The position numbers and the translations under genes were made by a program. Under the pieces are notes generated by a model. That model was not told the DNA's origin and did no database searches. It saw only the letters and a list, made by a program, of their open reading frames with translations. Shown piece after piece: positions 1 to 8,319 of a DNA stretch of 64,000 nucleotides. The stretch is from NCBI GenBank assembly GCA_024234325.1, contig JACKOJ010000007.1, positions 70,227-134,226 of the forward strand, written 5' to 3'. Source of the DNA: Pseudomonadales bacterium (GTDB taxonomy: Bacteria > Pseudomonadota > Gammaproteobacteria > Pseudomonadales > Pseudohongiellaceae). Positions within the stretch are counted from its first letter, which is position 1. Each line of letters begins with the position of its first letter.

Positions 1-1328
1 CGAGCATCTGAGTAAATCATCCCGTCTTGAAGGTATGGCAAGAGCCTATTAATTGCCTTTAGCGAATGACTGCCGTAGTCTGGCTCAAACTCAACCATGC
101 AAAGCTTTACTGCTATTTCAACGTCCAACTGCCAATGCCCAATCAAACGTCTCTTCAAAGCAGATTTCTTCTTCATGGTCAGCAAATCTTCGATCAAAAG
201 GTGCTGCTGCGTACTATCAAGCTCATCCCATCCCGGGTAAGCCTCACGAACCGCACTCGCTGTCGTATTCCCTTTCAACCTCTTGACGCCTGATTCCAGA
301 TTAAACTCCGTCTTTCTATCGAGACCGAGAGTCTTCCGCAGAGCCGCGAAGGTTACAGCGGCGCGCCTCTCAAATAATACTGCGAGTTTCTCTCTATCCT
401 CTTCAGTAAGTCGCTTCCATTTTTCTTCGTAAGGGTCAAAATATTCAAGATGGTTAATATCTTGCCAGTATCGAAAGCGTTGATACTCAAGTCGAGCTAT
501 CGCCGACCTTTTGTTCTTCGGTTCAAGTTTGCATTTCCCGACCCTGTCTGGTCTGAGCTTCAATGGTCTTTGGTAAAAAATTATCTCTTCAATTTGTTCC
601 TCAGTTTCTGGCGATAGTTGGTGGTGAAACTCACGCTGCCGGGTCAATAACATGGCCAATTCTTCTCGGTACATTTGGCGATCTGTTCGCAAATGCTCAC
701 CGTTTCGATTTCGCTTGGGTTCATGTTTGTCACGAAAGGCCAGGTACTCTCCCAGCGTACGATACCCTCCGGATTTAATTGCATCACGCAGATGACTTAT
801 ATCCTGCTTAAAGTTGCTTTCCTCGGCATCACTTTCTTCAAATTCGCCTTCTTCTCCTAGAATCGCCAAAACATCCGGGTCATCCAGCATATCTCTACCA
901 AGAAGTGTTTTCTTATTGCTTAGGAAACCCCGCCTCTGCACTAGGTGCAGTAAAACTCTTCCCAGTTCATAGGCCGTCAGTTCATGATCCAACCCCTTTG
1001 CACGTAGACAGTAAGGATCTCCCAGACTATTAAGAATGCCTTCGAATGACTCATCACCTAATAACTCTTTCGGCAGAAAATTCAGTGATACCAGATAGTT
1101 AAGCATCTTCTTCTTTCGCCTGGCGCGACGTTGTATTGTCCGTCTTGCAAGTCGCTTGATACGCCTTTCCTGGTTTTTAGGTGTAGGTGTCTTTTCTTCG
1201 ACAGCTTTTGGAAATATCCGTACTCCAGCGTCAATAATCTGTTTCAAGACACCAGCGTCGTCAGCCTCCAATAGTGCCCAGCCCAGGGAGTTACTGCCCA
1301 AGTCCAGCCCCAAAACCACTTTACTCAT
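1..1328 (-). CDS. cas9: Cas9 endonuclease, N-terminal 442 residues (runs off the left edge)
   Basis: RNA-guided DNA endonuclease of a type II CRISPR-Cas system; only the N-terminal part is inside the window. Reading the minus strand from the ATG at 1328 gives an uninterrupted frame of 442 codons to base 3. Visible: RuvC-I strand VLGLDLGSNSLGWAL (residues 5-19) with catalytic Asp9; a basic bridge helix rich in RR/KK pairs at about 54-75; YELGRVLLHLVQRRGF at 119-134, a conserved Cas9 recognition-lobe signature; FYQRPLK at 251-257; and a run ending LLPYLQDGMIYSDA at 429-442, like the stretch before RuvC-II in many Cas9s. The ribosome site GGGAG lies 8 bases before the ATG. The DNA is AT-richer than the genes to the right, suggesting transfer. 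Similarity looks closest to II-C-like proteins, but the HNH and PAM-reading parts are outside, so subtype is a guess. IscB is excluded by the long recognition lobe. Confidence 0.93.
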   Translation of the reverse strand, partial: MSKVVLGLDLGSNSLGWALLEADDAGVLKQIIDAGVRIFPKAVEEKTPTPKNQERRIKRLARRTIQRRARRKKKMLNYLVSLNFLPKELLGDESFEGILNSLGDPYCLRAKGLDHELTAYELGRVLLHLVQRRGFLSNKKTLLGRDMLDDPDVLAILGEEGEFEESDAEESNFKQDISHLRDAIKSGGYRTLGEYLAFRDKHEPKRNRNGEHLRTDRQMYREELAMLLTRQREFHHQLSPETEEQIEEIIFYQRPLKLRPDRVGKCKLEPKNKRSAIARLEYQRFRYWQDINHLEYFDPYEEKWKRLTEEDREKLAVLFERRAAVTFAALRKTLGLDRKTEFNLESGVKRLKGNTTASAVREAYPGWDELDSTQQHLLIEDLLTMKKKSALKRRLIGHWQLDVEIAVKLCMVEFEPDYGSHSLKAINRLLPYLQDGMIYSDA

Positions 1329-1345
1329 TGTATTCTCCCTGTTAT

Positions 1346-1460
1346 TGTCTCGGTTCAGTGTATCCGACTAAGGCCTATCGCTTAGCTTTTCATACCAAGA
1401 AATAGTTTTTCGTAGGCAACGCTTTCATGCGACCAAAGCCCTCCCAGCGGGGGCTTTTTA
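1346..1460 (+). ncRNA. candidate tracrRNA of the adjacent Cas9 system
   Basis: This stretch lies immediately behind the cas9 start codon and points away from it. It has no open frame yet ends in a good intrinsic terminator, so a plus-strand RNA of roughly 100 bases is implied. Candidate folds are a 5-bp hairpin CTAAG/CTTAG (1368-1372 with 1381-1385), then a segment GGCAACGC (1415-1422), then the GC-rich terminator. The order of an AAGGCC block, a GCAACGC block and a GC-rich 3' hairpin resembles tracrRNAs of II-C systems such as Neisseria. The 5' end is not fixed, because no strong promoter is visible. The anti-repeat, perhaps about 1346-1370, cannot be proved without the CRISPR repeat, which is not in the window. 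Another small RNA or an antisense leader is possible. Confidence 0.5.
1437..1459 (+). terminator. intrinsic terminator of the candidate tracrRNA
   Basis: A 7-bp stem (AGCCCTC pairing with GGGGGCT, one G-T wobble) closes a 5-base loop and runs straight into TTTTT at 1455-1459. The U-tract exists only in the plus-strand direction, so it ends a rightward transcript and not cas9. Confidence 0.75.
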
Positions 1461-1461
1461 T

Positions 1462-1877
1462 ATTGTCCATACTAAAACTTCGTTTAAGCACCTAAGTCCC
1501 AAATTCCTTTCTTGCTCTTATTAACACATAACTCCCGTCAAGAGAATGGGTTTTATCCGCGCTTTCATACAGATTGGCCTTTTCTTACCTCATGCAATGA
1601 GGCGTCCGTAATCCCCATCAATGCTTTGAAGGCGAGCGACTAGCTATTTTGAAAAATTCTGAAACAGACAGGAGAGAAGAAGAGCAGAGTTTCGGCACAT
1701 AACGCCGAGTAGAAGATAGCCAAAACTGGCTCCGTTACTCGCCCAACGACTATCAGGAACAAACGATATTTACTTATCTCAGCATTGCTGCGACAAATGC
1801 ACAGGCCAACTATGAAAGGTAGTTATAGACATTGGAGGTATTATCTTTACAACACAAACAACTTGAACTACGCATGA
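1462..1877. other. AT-rich intergenic stretch, no gene recognised
   Basis: No supported coding frame and no CRISPR repeat-spacer pattern is visible. Two short perfect inverted repeats are present, CCTCAT-GCA-ATGAGG (1588-1602) and AGCCA-AAAC-TGGCT (about 1718-1731), neither followed by a U-tract. The composition resembles the cas9 side more than the core genome to the right. Confidence 0.6.
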
Positions 1878-1882
1878 TGAAA

Positions 1883-1906
1883 CCGCCAGCAGGGCTGGCT
1901 CCTACA
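1883..1906. repeat. REP-type palindromic element, single copy
   Basis: On the minus strand this reads TGTAGGAGCCAGCCC followed by TGCTGGCGG. It has the TGTAGGAGC head and internal hairpin (GCCAGC-AGG-GCTGGC on the plus strand) typical of REP elements known from Pseudomonas and relatives. It sits 10 bases beyond the stop of the alanine symporter gene, the usual position of REPs just after genes. It may stabilise that transcript's 3' end. It also marks the visible boundary between core genome and the AT-rich cas9 module. Confidence 0.7.
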
Positions 1907-1916
1907 AATGCATTCG

Positions 1917-3368
1917 CTACTCAATACTCTCCTGCGCCTCCAGCCTCTCCACCCAGTACTCGGCATTCTCGATGCCAAGAGCGGCGGGGCTGAACACGGG
2001 GTCTTTTCCTTCGGCTTTCTGCTGCTCGAAGTCCTTCAGACACAGGAAGGCGGGTTTCTGCAGCAGCAGGATGGCGAAGATGTTGAGCCAGGCCATGAGG
2101 CCCACTCCGGTGTCACCCAGCCCCCAGGCGGTCTCTGCAGTGTTCACGGTGCCGTAGACCACTGCGCCGATCACAATCAGCTTCAGTGCAGTGCTCATCC
2201 ACGGGCGGGACACAACACGGTTGATATAACTGACATTGGTTTCGGCAATGTAGTAATAGGCCAGAATGGTGGTGAAGGCGAAGAAGAACAGTGCTACTGC
2301 CACGAAGATATTGCCGATGCCCGGCATCAGGCCTTCCAGGGCATTCTGCACATACCCGGGGCCGGCGCCCACGCCGACAACGCCGGTGTAAATCGCCTGA
2401 CCCGTTTCCGATTCCACGTTGTAAAGGCCGGTGATCAGCAGCATGAATCCTGTGGCGGAGCACACGAACAGCGTGTCCACATACACCGAGAATGCCTGCA
2501 CCAGCCCCTGCTTGGCGGGGTGGCTGACCGAGGCGGCAGACGAAGCATGGGGGGCCGTGCCCTGGCCGGCCTCGTTGGAGTAGACACCGCGGCGAACGCC
2601 CCACATCACGGCCAGGCCGAGAATGGCGCCAAAGGTGGAATCAAACCCCAGGGCACTGCTGATAATCAGCCAGAACATGTGGGGCACAAGATCGATGTTG
2701 ATCAGAATGATAAACAGCGCCACGGCAATATAGGCGACGGCCATGAAAGGCACCACGGCAGAGGCCACCTTGGCAATGCGGCGCAGGCCACCGAAGATGA
2801 TGAAGGCCAGCAGCGCGGCCAGCACAACGGCGGTCACTGAACTGTCAATCGAGAATGCCGTGCTGACACTGTCGGCAATGGCATTGGCCTGCACGCCGGG
2901 CAGCAGCAGGCCGCAGGAAATGATGGTGGTGAAGGCGAAGACCCAGGCATAGCGCTTCATGCCCAGCCCCTTCTCGATATAGAAGGCGGGCCCGCCGCGG
3001 TATTCGCCCTGAATCTTTTCCTTGTAGATCTGGCCCAGCGTGGATTCCACGAAGGCAGAGCTGGCGCCCAGGAAGGCGACGACCCACATCCAGAACAGCG
3101 CGCCCGGCCCCCCGAAGGTAATGGCCGTGGCAACACCCGCGATGTTGCCGGTACCCACGCGCCCGGCCAGCGTCATGCTCAGGGCCTGGAAGGGAGAAAT
3201 ACCAGTTTCGGACACCTTGCCCTGAAAGATCAGGCGCAGCATCTCGCGAAAATGACGTAACTGCAGAAACCGTGAACGAACCGAGAAGTACAAGCCCGCC
3301 CCAAGGCAGAGAAAAACCAGTGCGGGGCTCCAGACAATCGAGTTGATCGAATTAAACAGCTCATTCAT
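1917..3368 (-). CDS. sodium:alanine/glycine symporter, AGCS family
   Basis: Inner-membrane carrier that takes up alanine or glycine with sodium ions. The 483-residue length and about ten hydrophobic segments fit the AGCS family. The family signature is seen as VGTGNIAGVATAITFGGPGA (71-90), GGPAFYIEKGLG (125-136) and SNEAGQGTAPHASSAA in the middle of the protein. The start is MNELFNSINSIVW, the usual short N-terminus before the first membrane helix. It is a single gene, with groEL upstream on the same strand behind its own terminator. Its 3' end abuts the REP element. Family assignment is secure; the substrate is not shown by the sequence. Confidence 0.92.
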   Translation of the reverse strand: MNELFNSINSIVWSPALVFLCLGAGLYFSVRSRFLQLRHFREMLRLIFQGKVSETGISPFQALSMTLAGRVGTGNIAGVATAITFGGPGALFWMWVVAFLGASSAFVESTLGQIYKEKIQGEYRGGPAFYIEKGLGMKRYAWVFAFTTIISCGLLLPGVQANAIADSVSTAFSIDSSVTAVVLAALLAFIIFGGLRRIAKVASAVVPFMAVAYIAVALFIILINIDLVPHMFWLIISSALGFDSTFGAILGLAVMWGVRRGVYSNEAGQGTAPHASSAASVSHPAKQGLVQAFSVYVDTLFVCSATGFMLLITGLYNVESETGQAIYTGVVGVGAGPGYVQNALEGLMPGIGNIFVAVALFFFAFTTILAYYYIAETNVSYINRVVSRPWMSTALKLIVIGAVVYGTVNTAETAWGLGDTGVGLMAWLNIFAILLLQKPAFLCLKDFEQQKAEGKDPVFSPAALGIENAEYWVERLEAQESIE

Positions 3369-3462
3369 GCGTGCGTTCCCGGATCAGCGTGTCAGAAAGC
3401 ACCGAGAGTAACACATTGTGAAAGGGTTGCGAGCACCGTTGTTTTGCTTATTTCAGCGGAAA

Positions 3463-3490
3463 AAAAGAACCCGCCGAAGCGGGTTCTTTT
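3463..3490 (-). terminator. groESL intrinsic terminator
   Basis: A 12-bp perfect stem (AAAAGAACCCGC with GCGGGTTCTTTT) with loop CGAA lies about 70 bases after the groEL stop. The A/T arms give a U-tract in the minus-strand transcript. It separates groEL from the symporter gene. Confidence 0.85.
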
Positions 3491-3560
3491 CCTGCACAAA
3501 TTGAGTGCGACAAGGGGGCGTCATGCACGAATGCAAGACACTCCCTGATCTGGAACGGCC

Positions 3561-5201
3561 TTACATCATACCGCCCATACCACCCATTCCGCCCATGCCA
3601 CCCATGTCCGGGGCAGCCGGTTTTTCTTCCGGAATGTCGCTGATCATGCACTCGGTGGTGATCATCAGGCCAGCCACGGAACCGGCAGCCTGCAATGCAC
3701 TGCGCGTCACTTTGGCGGGGTCGATGATACCCAGCTCCACCATGTCCACGTACTCGCCAGAGGCAGCGTTGTAACCGAAGTTGCCTTTGCCACCCTTGAC
3801 CTTGTCGAGGACCACGGAGGGCTCGTCACCGGCGTTCTTCACGATCTGACGCAGGGGGGCAGTCACAGCACGCAGCAGCAGGGCAATGCCCACGTTCTGG
3901 TCTTCGTTGTCACCCTTCAGGCCTTCCACTTTCTGCAGGGCACGGATCAGGGCCACGCCGCCGCCGGGAACCACGCCCTCTTCCACCGCAGCGCGGGTAG
4001 AGTGCAGCGCGTCTTCCACGCGGGCTTTCTTCTCTTTCATTTCCATCTCGGTGCCTGCGCCAACCTTGATGACGGCCACGCCGCCAGCCAGCTTCGCTAC
4101 GCGCTCCTGCAGTTTTTCCTTGTCGTAGTCAGAAGACGTGTCTTCGATCTGACGACGGATCTGCCCCACACGGGCCTCGATCAGCTTGGAGTCGCCTGCG
4201 CCATCGATAATGGTGGTGTTCTCCTTGGACAGCACAACGCTCTTGGCGTGGCCCAGGTGTTCCAGGCTGGTGGTTTCCAGGCTCAGGCCCACTTCTTCGG
4301 AAATCACGGTACCGCCGGTCAGAATGGCGATGTCTTCCAGCATGGCCTTGCGACGATCACCAAAGCCCGGGGCCTTGGCGGCAGCTACTTTGACGATGCC
4401 GCGCATATTGTTCACGATCAGGGTTGCCAGGGCTTCGCCTTCCACGTCTTCCGCAATGATCAGCAGCGGACGGCTGGACTTGGCGACAGACTCCAGCACC
4501 GGCAACAGGTCGCGGATATTGGAGATTTTCTTGTCCACCAGCAGGATGTACGGGCTCTCAAGCTCCGCACTCATGTTGTCCTGGTTGTTGATGAAGTAAG
4601 GGGACAGGTAGCCGCGATCGAACTGCATGCCTTCCACCACGTCCAGTTCGTTCTCGAAACCGGAACCTTCCTCAACGGTGATGACGCCTTCCTTGCCCAC
4701 TTTCTCCATCGCTTCGGCAATGATCTCGCCGATCTGATTGTCGGAGTTGGCAGAGATGGTGCCCACCTGGGCAATCGCCTTGGAGTCGGTGCAGGGCGTG
4801 GACAGTTTGCCGATTTCTTCTACCAGCGCCTTCACCGCCTTGTCGATACCGCGCTTCAGGTCCATCGGGTTCATGCCGGCTGCAACTGACTTGAGGCCTT
4901 CGTTCAGGATAGCCTGTGCCAGCACTGTGGCCGTGGTGGTGCCGTCACCGGCCACGTCGGAGGTCTGGGAAGCCACTTCTTTCACCATCTGGGCGCCCAT
5001 GTTCTCGAACTTGTCCTTCAGCTCGATCTCTTTGGCAACGGACACGCCGTCCTTGGTCACGGTCGGCGCACCAAAGGACTTGTCCAGCACGACATTGCGG
5101 CCTTTCGGCCCCAGGGTTACCTTGACCGCGTCTGCGAGAATGTTGACGCCCTTGAGCATTTTCTGGCGCGCGGGATCACCGAATTTTACGTCTTTAGCCA
5201 T
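3561..5201 (-). CDS. groEL: 60-kDa chaperonin GroEL
   Basis: ATP-driven folding chamber: two stacked rings of seven subunits in the cytoplasm, capped by GroES. The 546 residues match the family length. Visible features are the start MAKDVKFG, the nucleotide-binding GDGTTTATVLAQ (85-96), GAGTEMEMKEKKARVEDA in the equatorial/intermediate region, and a C-terminal tail of four GGM repeats, which lines the cavity floor in proteobacterial group I chaperonins. It is the second gene of groES-groEL, 57 bases after groES, and shares the sigma-32 promoter upstream. Identity is certain. Confidence 0.99.
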   Translation of the reverse strand: MAKDVKFGDPARQKMLKGVNILADAVKVTLGPKGRNVVLDKSFGAPTVTKDGVSVAKEIELKDKFENMGAQMVKEVASQTSDVAGDGTTTATVLAQAILNEGLKSVAAGMNPMDLKRGIDKAVKALVEEIGKLSTPCTDSKAIAQVGTISANSDNQIGEIIAEAMEKVGKEGVITVEEGSGFENELDVVEGMQFDRGYLSPYFINNQDNMSAELESPYILLVDKKISNIRDLLPVLESVAKSSRPLLIIAEDVEGEALATLIVNNMRGIVKVAAAKAPGFGDRRKAMLEDIAILTGGTVISEEVGLSLETTSLEHLGHAKSVVLSKENTTIIDGAGDSKLIEARVGQIRRQIEDTSSDYDKEKLQERVAKLAGGVAVIKVGAGTEMEMKEKKARVEDALHSTRAAVEEGVVPGGGVALIRALQKVEGLKGDNEDQNVGIALLLRAVTAPLRQIVKNAGDEPSVVLDKVKGGKGNFGYNAASGEYVDMVELGIIDPAKVTRSALQAAGSVAGLMITTECMISDIPEEKPAAPDMGGMGGMGGMGGMM

Positions 5202-5258
5202 TTTTCACCTTTCCTTCTTTCGTATGTGTGTTCGTGGTCGATTGGGGTCGCAGGGGAA

Positions 5259-5549
5259 TCAGGACTCAATCACGCCGTAGATTTCGCTTTCGCTCAGAAT
5301 CAGCAGTTCTTCGTTGCCAACCTTGATGGTGTTGCTGGCGTATTTGCCAAACACAACCGTGTCACCGACTTTCACGTCCACCGGTCGCTTCTCGCCGTTG
5401 TCCATGATGCGGCCCGGCCCAACTGCCAGCACTTCGCCCTGGGCAGGCTTCTCAGCCGCGGACCCCGGGAGCACGATGCCACCCGCTGTCTTGGTCTCTT
5501 CTTCCTTGCGTCGGACTACGACTCGGTCTTGCAAAGGTCTGATTTTCAT
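5259..5549 (-). CDS. groES: 10-kDa co-chaperonin GroES
   Basis: Seven-subunit lid of the GroEL chamber, 96 residues. The start is set at MKIRPLQDRV (ATG at 5549), the family N-terminus, with an AGGAG ribosome site 10 bases upstream. A longer in-frame extension encodes an unrelated Cys-rich run and is rejected. The mobile loop (about 17-32, with GGIVLPGSA) and the C-terminal SEIYGVIE are intact. It is the first gene of the heat-shock operon. Confidence 0.99.
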   Translation of the reverse strand: MKIRPLQDRVVVRRKEEETKTAGGIVLPGSAAEKPAQGEVLAVGPGRIMDNGEKRPVDVKVGDTVVFGKYASNTIKVGNEELLILSESEIYGVIES

Positions 5550-5686
5550 TGATTTTCGTCTCCTGAAACGGTTTTTGAAATCGCAACAACAGCCGCTGCA
5601 AGCAGGTTTTCCCGGTTGCACCGTGCCGTGTAAGGCTTATCACTAACGTCGCCAGCGAATGGGTTGCCGAGCGATGTGGTGCCTTG

Positions 5687-5714
5687 TAGATGGGGTGGCA
5701 TCACCATATTTCAA
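5687..5714 (-). promoter_or_regulatory. sigma-32 (heat-shock) promoter of groESL
   Basis: On the minus strand the -35 element TTGAAA (5709-5714) is followed by a 13-base spacer and CCCCATCTA (5687-5695). This is close to the sigma-32 consensus CTTGAA-N13/17-CCCCATNTA. It lies about 140 bases before groES. No CIRCE inverted repeat is seen, so HrcA control is not indicated. Confidence 0.85.
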
Positions 5715-5753
5715 CGCCTGACGGAAAATATTTTTGCAGATTCTTTCCGTGTC

Positions 5754-6245
5754 TCAGTCGTCGTCACGCTCTTCCAGTGTCGGCCGCGGGCGGGTCTCGT
5801 CCCGAAACTCCCCCTCAAAGGTATGGCCGTCCTGGCCGCGAGTCTCACGGTAATAAAAGCTGGAATTGCCAGCCGTGCCGCCGCCCATGAAGAAGACATT
5901 GCCGGAACGCAGAATACGCTGCGCGATCAGGCGTCTGACAGGTGGCAGCAAACAGGTGAACCCGATGGCATCCGTGAGGAAACCCGGAGTCAGCAGCAGC
6001 GCCCCGGAAAAGGCAATGAGCATGCCTTCAACGATTTCCTGTGCGGGAATCTCGCCACTGCGCAGACGATCCTGAAAGCGCAGCAGCGTGCTGAGCCCCT
6101 GACGCTTGAGCAGATTCACCCCGATGAAGGCCGTCGTCAGCACCAGGGCGATCGTATACAGGGCCCCGATGTGCTCGCTGACCTTGAGCAGCAGCATGAT
6201 TTCGATGAAGGGAATTACGATGAACAGCAACAGCGGTAAACGCAC
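5754..6245 (-). CDS. fxsA: FxsA family inner-membrane protein
   Basis: Small polytopic inner-membrane protein, homologous to E. coli FxsA, whose overproduction relieves F-plasmid exclusion of phage T7; its normal role is unknown. The GTG at 6245 is chosen because a perfect AGGAGG (6250-6255) lies 4 bases upstream and the protein then begins MRLPLLLFIVIPFIEI, as in the family. An in-frame ATG seven codons earlier lacks a ribosome site. 163 residues: hydrophobic segments up to about 110 including the conserved GALLLTPGFLTDAIGF, then a hydrophilic acidic tail ending ERDDD. It sits between ampG and the groESL promoter; linkage to groES is common in proteobacteria. Confidence 0.9.
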   Translation of the reverse strand: MRLPLLLFIVIPFIEIMLLLKVSEHIGALYTIALVLTTAFIGVNLLKRQGLSTLLRFQDRLRSGEIPAQEIVEGMLIAFSGALLLTPGFLTDAIGFTCLLPPVRRLIAQRILRSGNVFFMGGGTAGNSSFYYRETRGQDGHTFEGEFRDETRPRPTLEERDDD

Positions 6246-6269
6246 GAATCCTCCTGGTTCAGGCAAGCC

Positions 6270-7655
6270 TCACGGGCCCAGCACGGACCCTTCCGGGTCA
6301 TCCGTCTGCGCCGGTTGCTCACGAAGATCTCTGTACTGCTGAATCTGTTTGCCGATCCACAGCAGCAGCAACAGCCCTGGTATTACCATGAGGGCGGTGA
6401 GGATGAAAAACAACGCCCAGTCGCCGTTCAGGGAGTCCACCACTACCCCGCTGGAGGCCGCCAGCGTGGTGCGCCCGAAGTTGGACACCGAGGACATCAG
6501 GGCATACTGGGTGCCGGTATAGGTACGGCTGGTGAAATAGGAAATGAAGGAGATGAAGGCCACCGTTGCGAAGGCCGCACTGAAGTTGTCCACCAGCATG
6601 GTTAGCAGCAGCAGGTTCACGTCCGGCCCGGTCACGGCCATCAGGGCAAACAGCAGGTTGGAAGAAGCCATGGCCACGCCGCCCACAAACAGCCCCTTCA
6701 CCACCCCGAAGCGGGTGTTGATCACGGCCCCCATCAGGCTGAACACAGCCGTCACGATGCCGCCGAAGAATTTAGAATACAGCGCAATCTGTTCGGCACT
6801 GAAACCGATCTCGCCATAGAAGACCAGTGACATACGCCCCAGCATGGCCTCGCCCAGCCGGAACACCATGAGCAGCAGCAGAATCGAGAGCGCCAGCTTG
6901 AAACCGCAACGGGTAAAGAATTCCTCGAAGGGGGCAGCAATATAACGGTTGAACCAGCCTACCACCGGGTTGCCATGACTAGGAATCAGCTCCGGCACCG
7001 CGTCGGCCTCTTCCACCTGTGGCTCACGGATCAGCAGCACCAGCACCATCAGCACCGCATAGAGCACGGCCATGGTCTGGTACACCTGCGGCCAGGAAAA
7101 ACCTAACGTTTCACCCCCGAGATAGAGGGCAAAGGCGCCTCCGATAAAGCCGTAGCCCGCCCACCAGCCCGTGGTGCTCATGGCGGCAGAGTAAGGCATT
7201 TTGTCGTCACTCTCCTCGCGGCGGAAAATGCTGATCCGGTAGGCATCCACGGCGATGTCCTGGGTCGCGGAAAACAGGGCAATACAGAAAGCCCAGAGGC
7301 TGACTTCCACCAGATTCTGCTGCGGATCAGTGCCACTGAGCATCAGTATGCTGAGCAGCATCAGGCCCTGGGTCAGCAGAATCCAGGAACGCCGCTGCCC
7401 CAGTCGGCCAAGCACGGGCAGGCGGAAACGATCGACGAGTGGTGCCCACATCCAGTTGATGGCGTAGACCGTTGCCACGGCGCCAAAGAATCCGATTGCG
7501 GAACGGGAGAGCCCGACAGACTGCAGCCACAGCGTCATCACCGAGCCGTGCAGTACCCAGGGAAACCCGCTGGAGAAACCCAGCAGGAAAATCATGGCAA
7601 AGCGCCTGTCCCGAAGCTGCTCCAGCGATTGGCGAAGAGTACGCGTGTTGTTCAA
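6270..7655 (-). CDS. ampG: AmpG-type muropeptide permease (MFS)
   Basis: Proton-driven inner-membrane permease that brings GlcNAc-anhydroMurNAc peptides from periplasm to cytoplasm for cell-wall recycling. The 461 residues hold about 12-14 hydrophobic segments. Family motifs are the FLLGFSSGFPWVLHGSVMTL entry helix, WMWAPLVDRF after the second segment, and ATQDIAVDAYRI, the AmpG signature. The cytoplasmic amidase gene ampD lies about 11 kb away, so both recycling steps are encoded here. The stop lies only 24 bases before the fxsA start, so co-transcription is likely. No ampR or ampC is seen in the window. Confidence 0.93.
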   Translation of the reverse strand: MNNTRTLRQSLEQLRDRRFAMIFLLGFSSGFPWVLHGSVMTLWLQSVGLSRSAIGFFGAVATVYAINWMWAPLVDRFRLPVLGRLGQRRSWILLTQGLMLLSILMLSGTDPQQNLVEVSLWAFCIALFSATQDIAVDAYRISIFRREESDDKMPYSAAMSTTGWWAGYGFIGGAFALYLGGETLGFSWPQVYQTMAVLYAVLMVLVLLIREPQVEEADAVPELIPSHGNPVVGWFNRYIAAPFEEFFTRCGFKLALSILLLLMVFRLGEAMLGRMSLVFYGEIGFSAEQIALYSKFFGGIVTAVFSLMGAVINTRFGVVKGLFVGGVAMASSNLLFALMAVTGPDVNLLLLTMLVDNFSAAFATVAFISFISYFTSRTYTGTQYALMSSVSNFGRTTLAASSGVVVDSLNGDWALFFILTALMVIPGLLLLLWIGKQIQQYRDLREQPAQTDDPEGSVLGP

Positions 7656-7686
7656 GTGGCCTCGCTGCGCAGCCGCACGGGGTGCT

Positions 7687-8169
7687 TCAGTCTCTGAAGT
7701 TATTGAATTGGAGGGGAACTTCCAGTTTGGCCTCGCGCAGCATGGCGATCACCTCCTGCAGGTCGTCACGCTTCTTGCCGGTCACGCGCAGTTTCTCGCC
7801 CTGAATGGCGGCCTGCACCTTGATCTTGGAGTCTTTCACCAGCTTGACGATCTTGCGCGCCACGTCGGCCTCGATGCCCTGCTGGATGGTGACATCCTGC
7901 AGCGACTGCTTGCCGGACTTCTGTACCTCACCCACAGAGAGCGATTTCACATCCACGTTGCGCTTGACCATCTTGCCCTTGAGGATGTCCAGCATCTGGT
8001 CAATCTGGAACTCGGAGTCCGCCTTGATGGTGATGGTCTTGTCCTTCAGTTCGAAAGTGGCATCGACGCCCTTGAAATCGAACCGGGTGTCGATCTCACG
8101 CCGGGCCTGGTCCAGGGCATTGTTGACTTCCGGCATTTCCACTTCTGACACGATATCGAACGTTGGCAT
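7687..8169 (-). CDS. yajQ: YajQ family nucleotide-binding protein
   Basis: Small cytoplasmic protein of the DUF520/YajQ family. Members bind nucleotides, and some (XC_3703 in Xanthomonas) act as cyclic-di-GMP effectors. The start at 8169 gives MPTFDIVSEVEMPEVNNALD, the invariant family N-terminus, and 160 residues, the usual length. A longer frame upstream adds 33 unrelated residues and is rejected. Also conserved are DTRFDFKG (about 26-33) and the C-terminal region ending VPLQFNNFRD. It lies 31 bases before ampG on the same strand. The ligand cannot be told from sequence. Confidence 0.93.
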   Translation of the reverse strand: MPTFDIVSEVEMPEVNNALDQARREIDTRFDFKGVDATFELKDKTITIKADSEFQIDQMLDILKGKMVKRNVDVKSLSVGEVQKSGKQSLQDVTIQQGIEADVARKIVKLVKDSKIKVQAAIQGEKLRVTGKKRDDLQEVIAMLREAKLEVPLQFNNFRD

Positions 8170-8319
8170 GAGCTGTTCCTTCCCTGCGCACGGGCATACA
8201 AGCAAAAACGATGGCGGCAATACTACCACTGACCGCCGGTATGGTGAATCATAAGCCCCTTCAGTCATCGCCCGGAGTTCCGCGAAATCAACAGCGCATC
8301 ACACCAAGCCCGCTGGCAC

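Noticed and set aside
1588..1602. Hairpin CCTCAT-GCA-ATGAGG as a terminator
   Set aside because: No U-tract on either strand.
1462..1877. CRISPR array beside cas9
   Set aside because: No repeated unit of 30-40 bases with spacers is visible. Only short hairpins and a 9-base repeat were found.
3561..3605. Short repeats at the groEL 3' end
   Set aside because: They encode the GGM tail, a normal GroEL feature.
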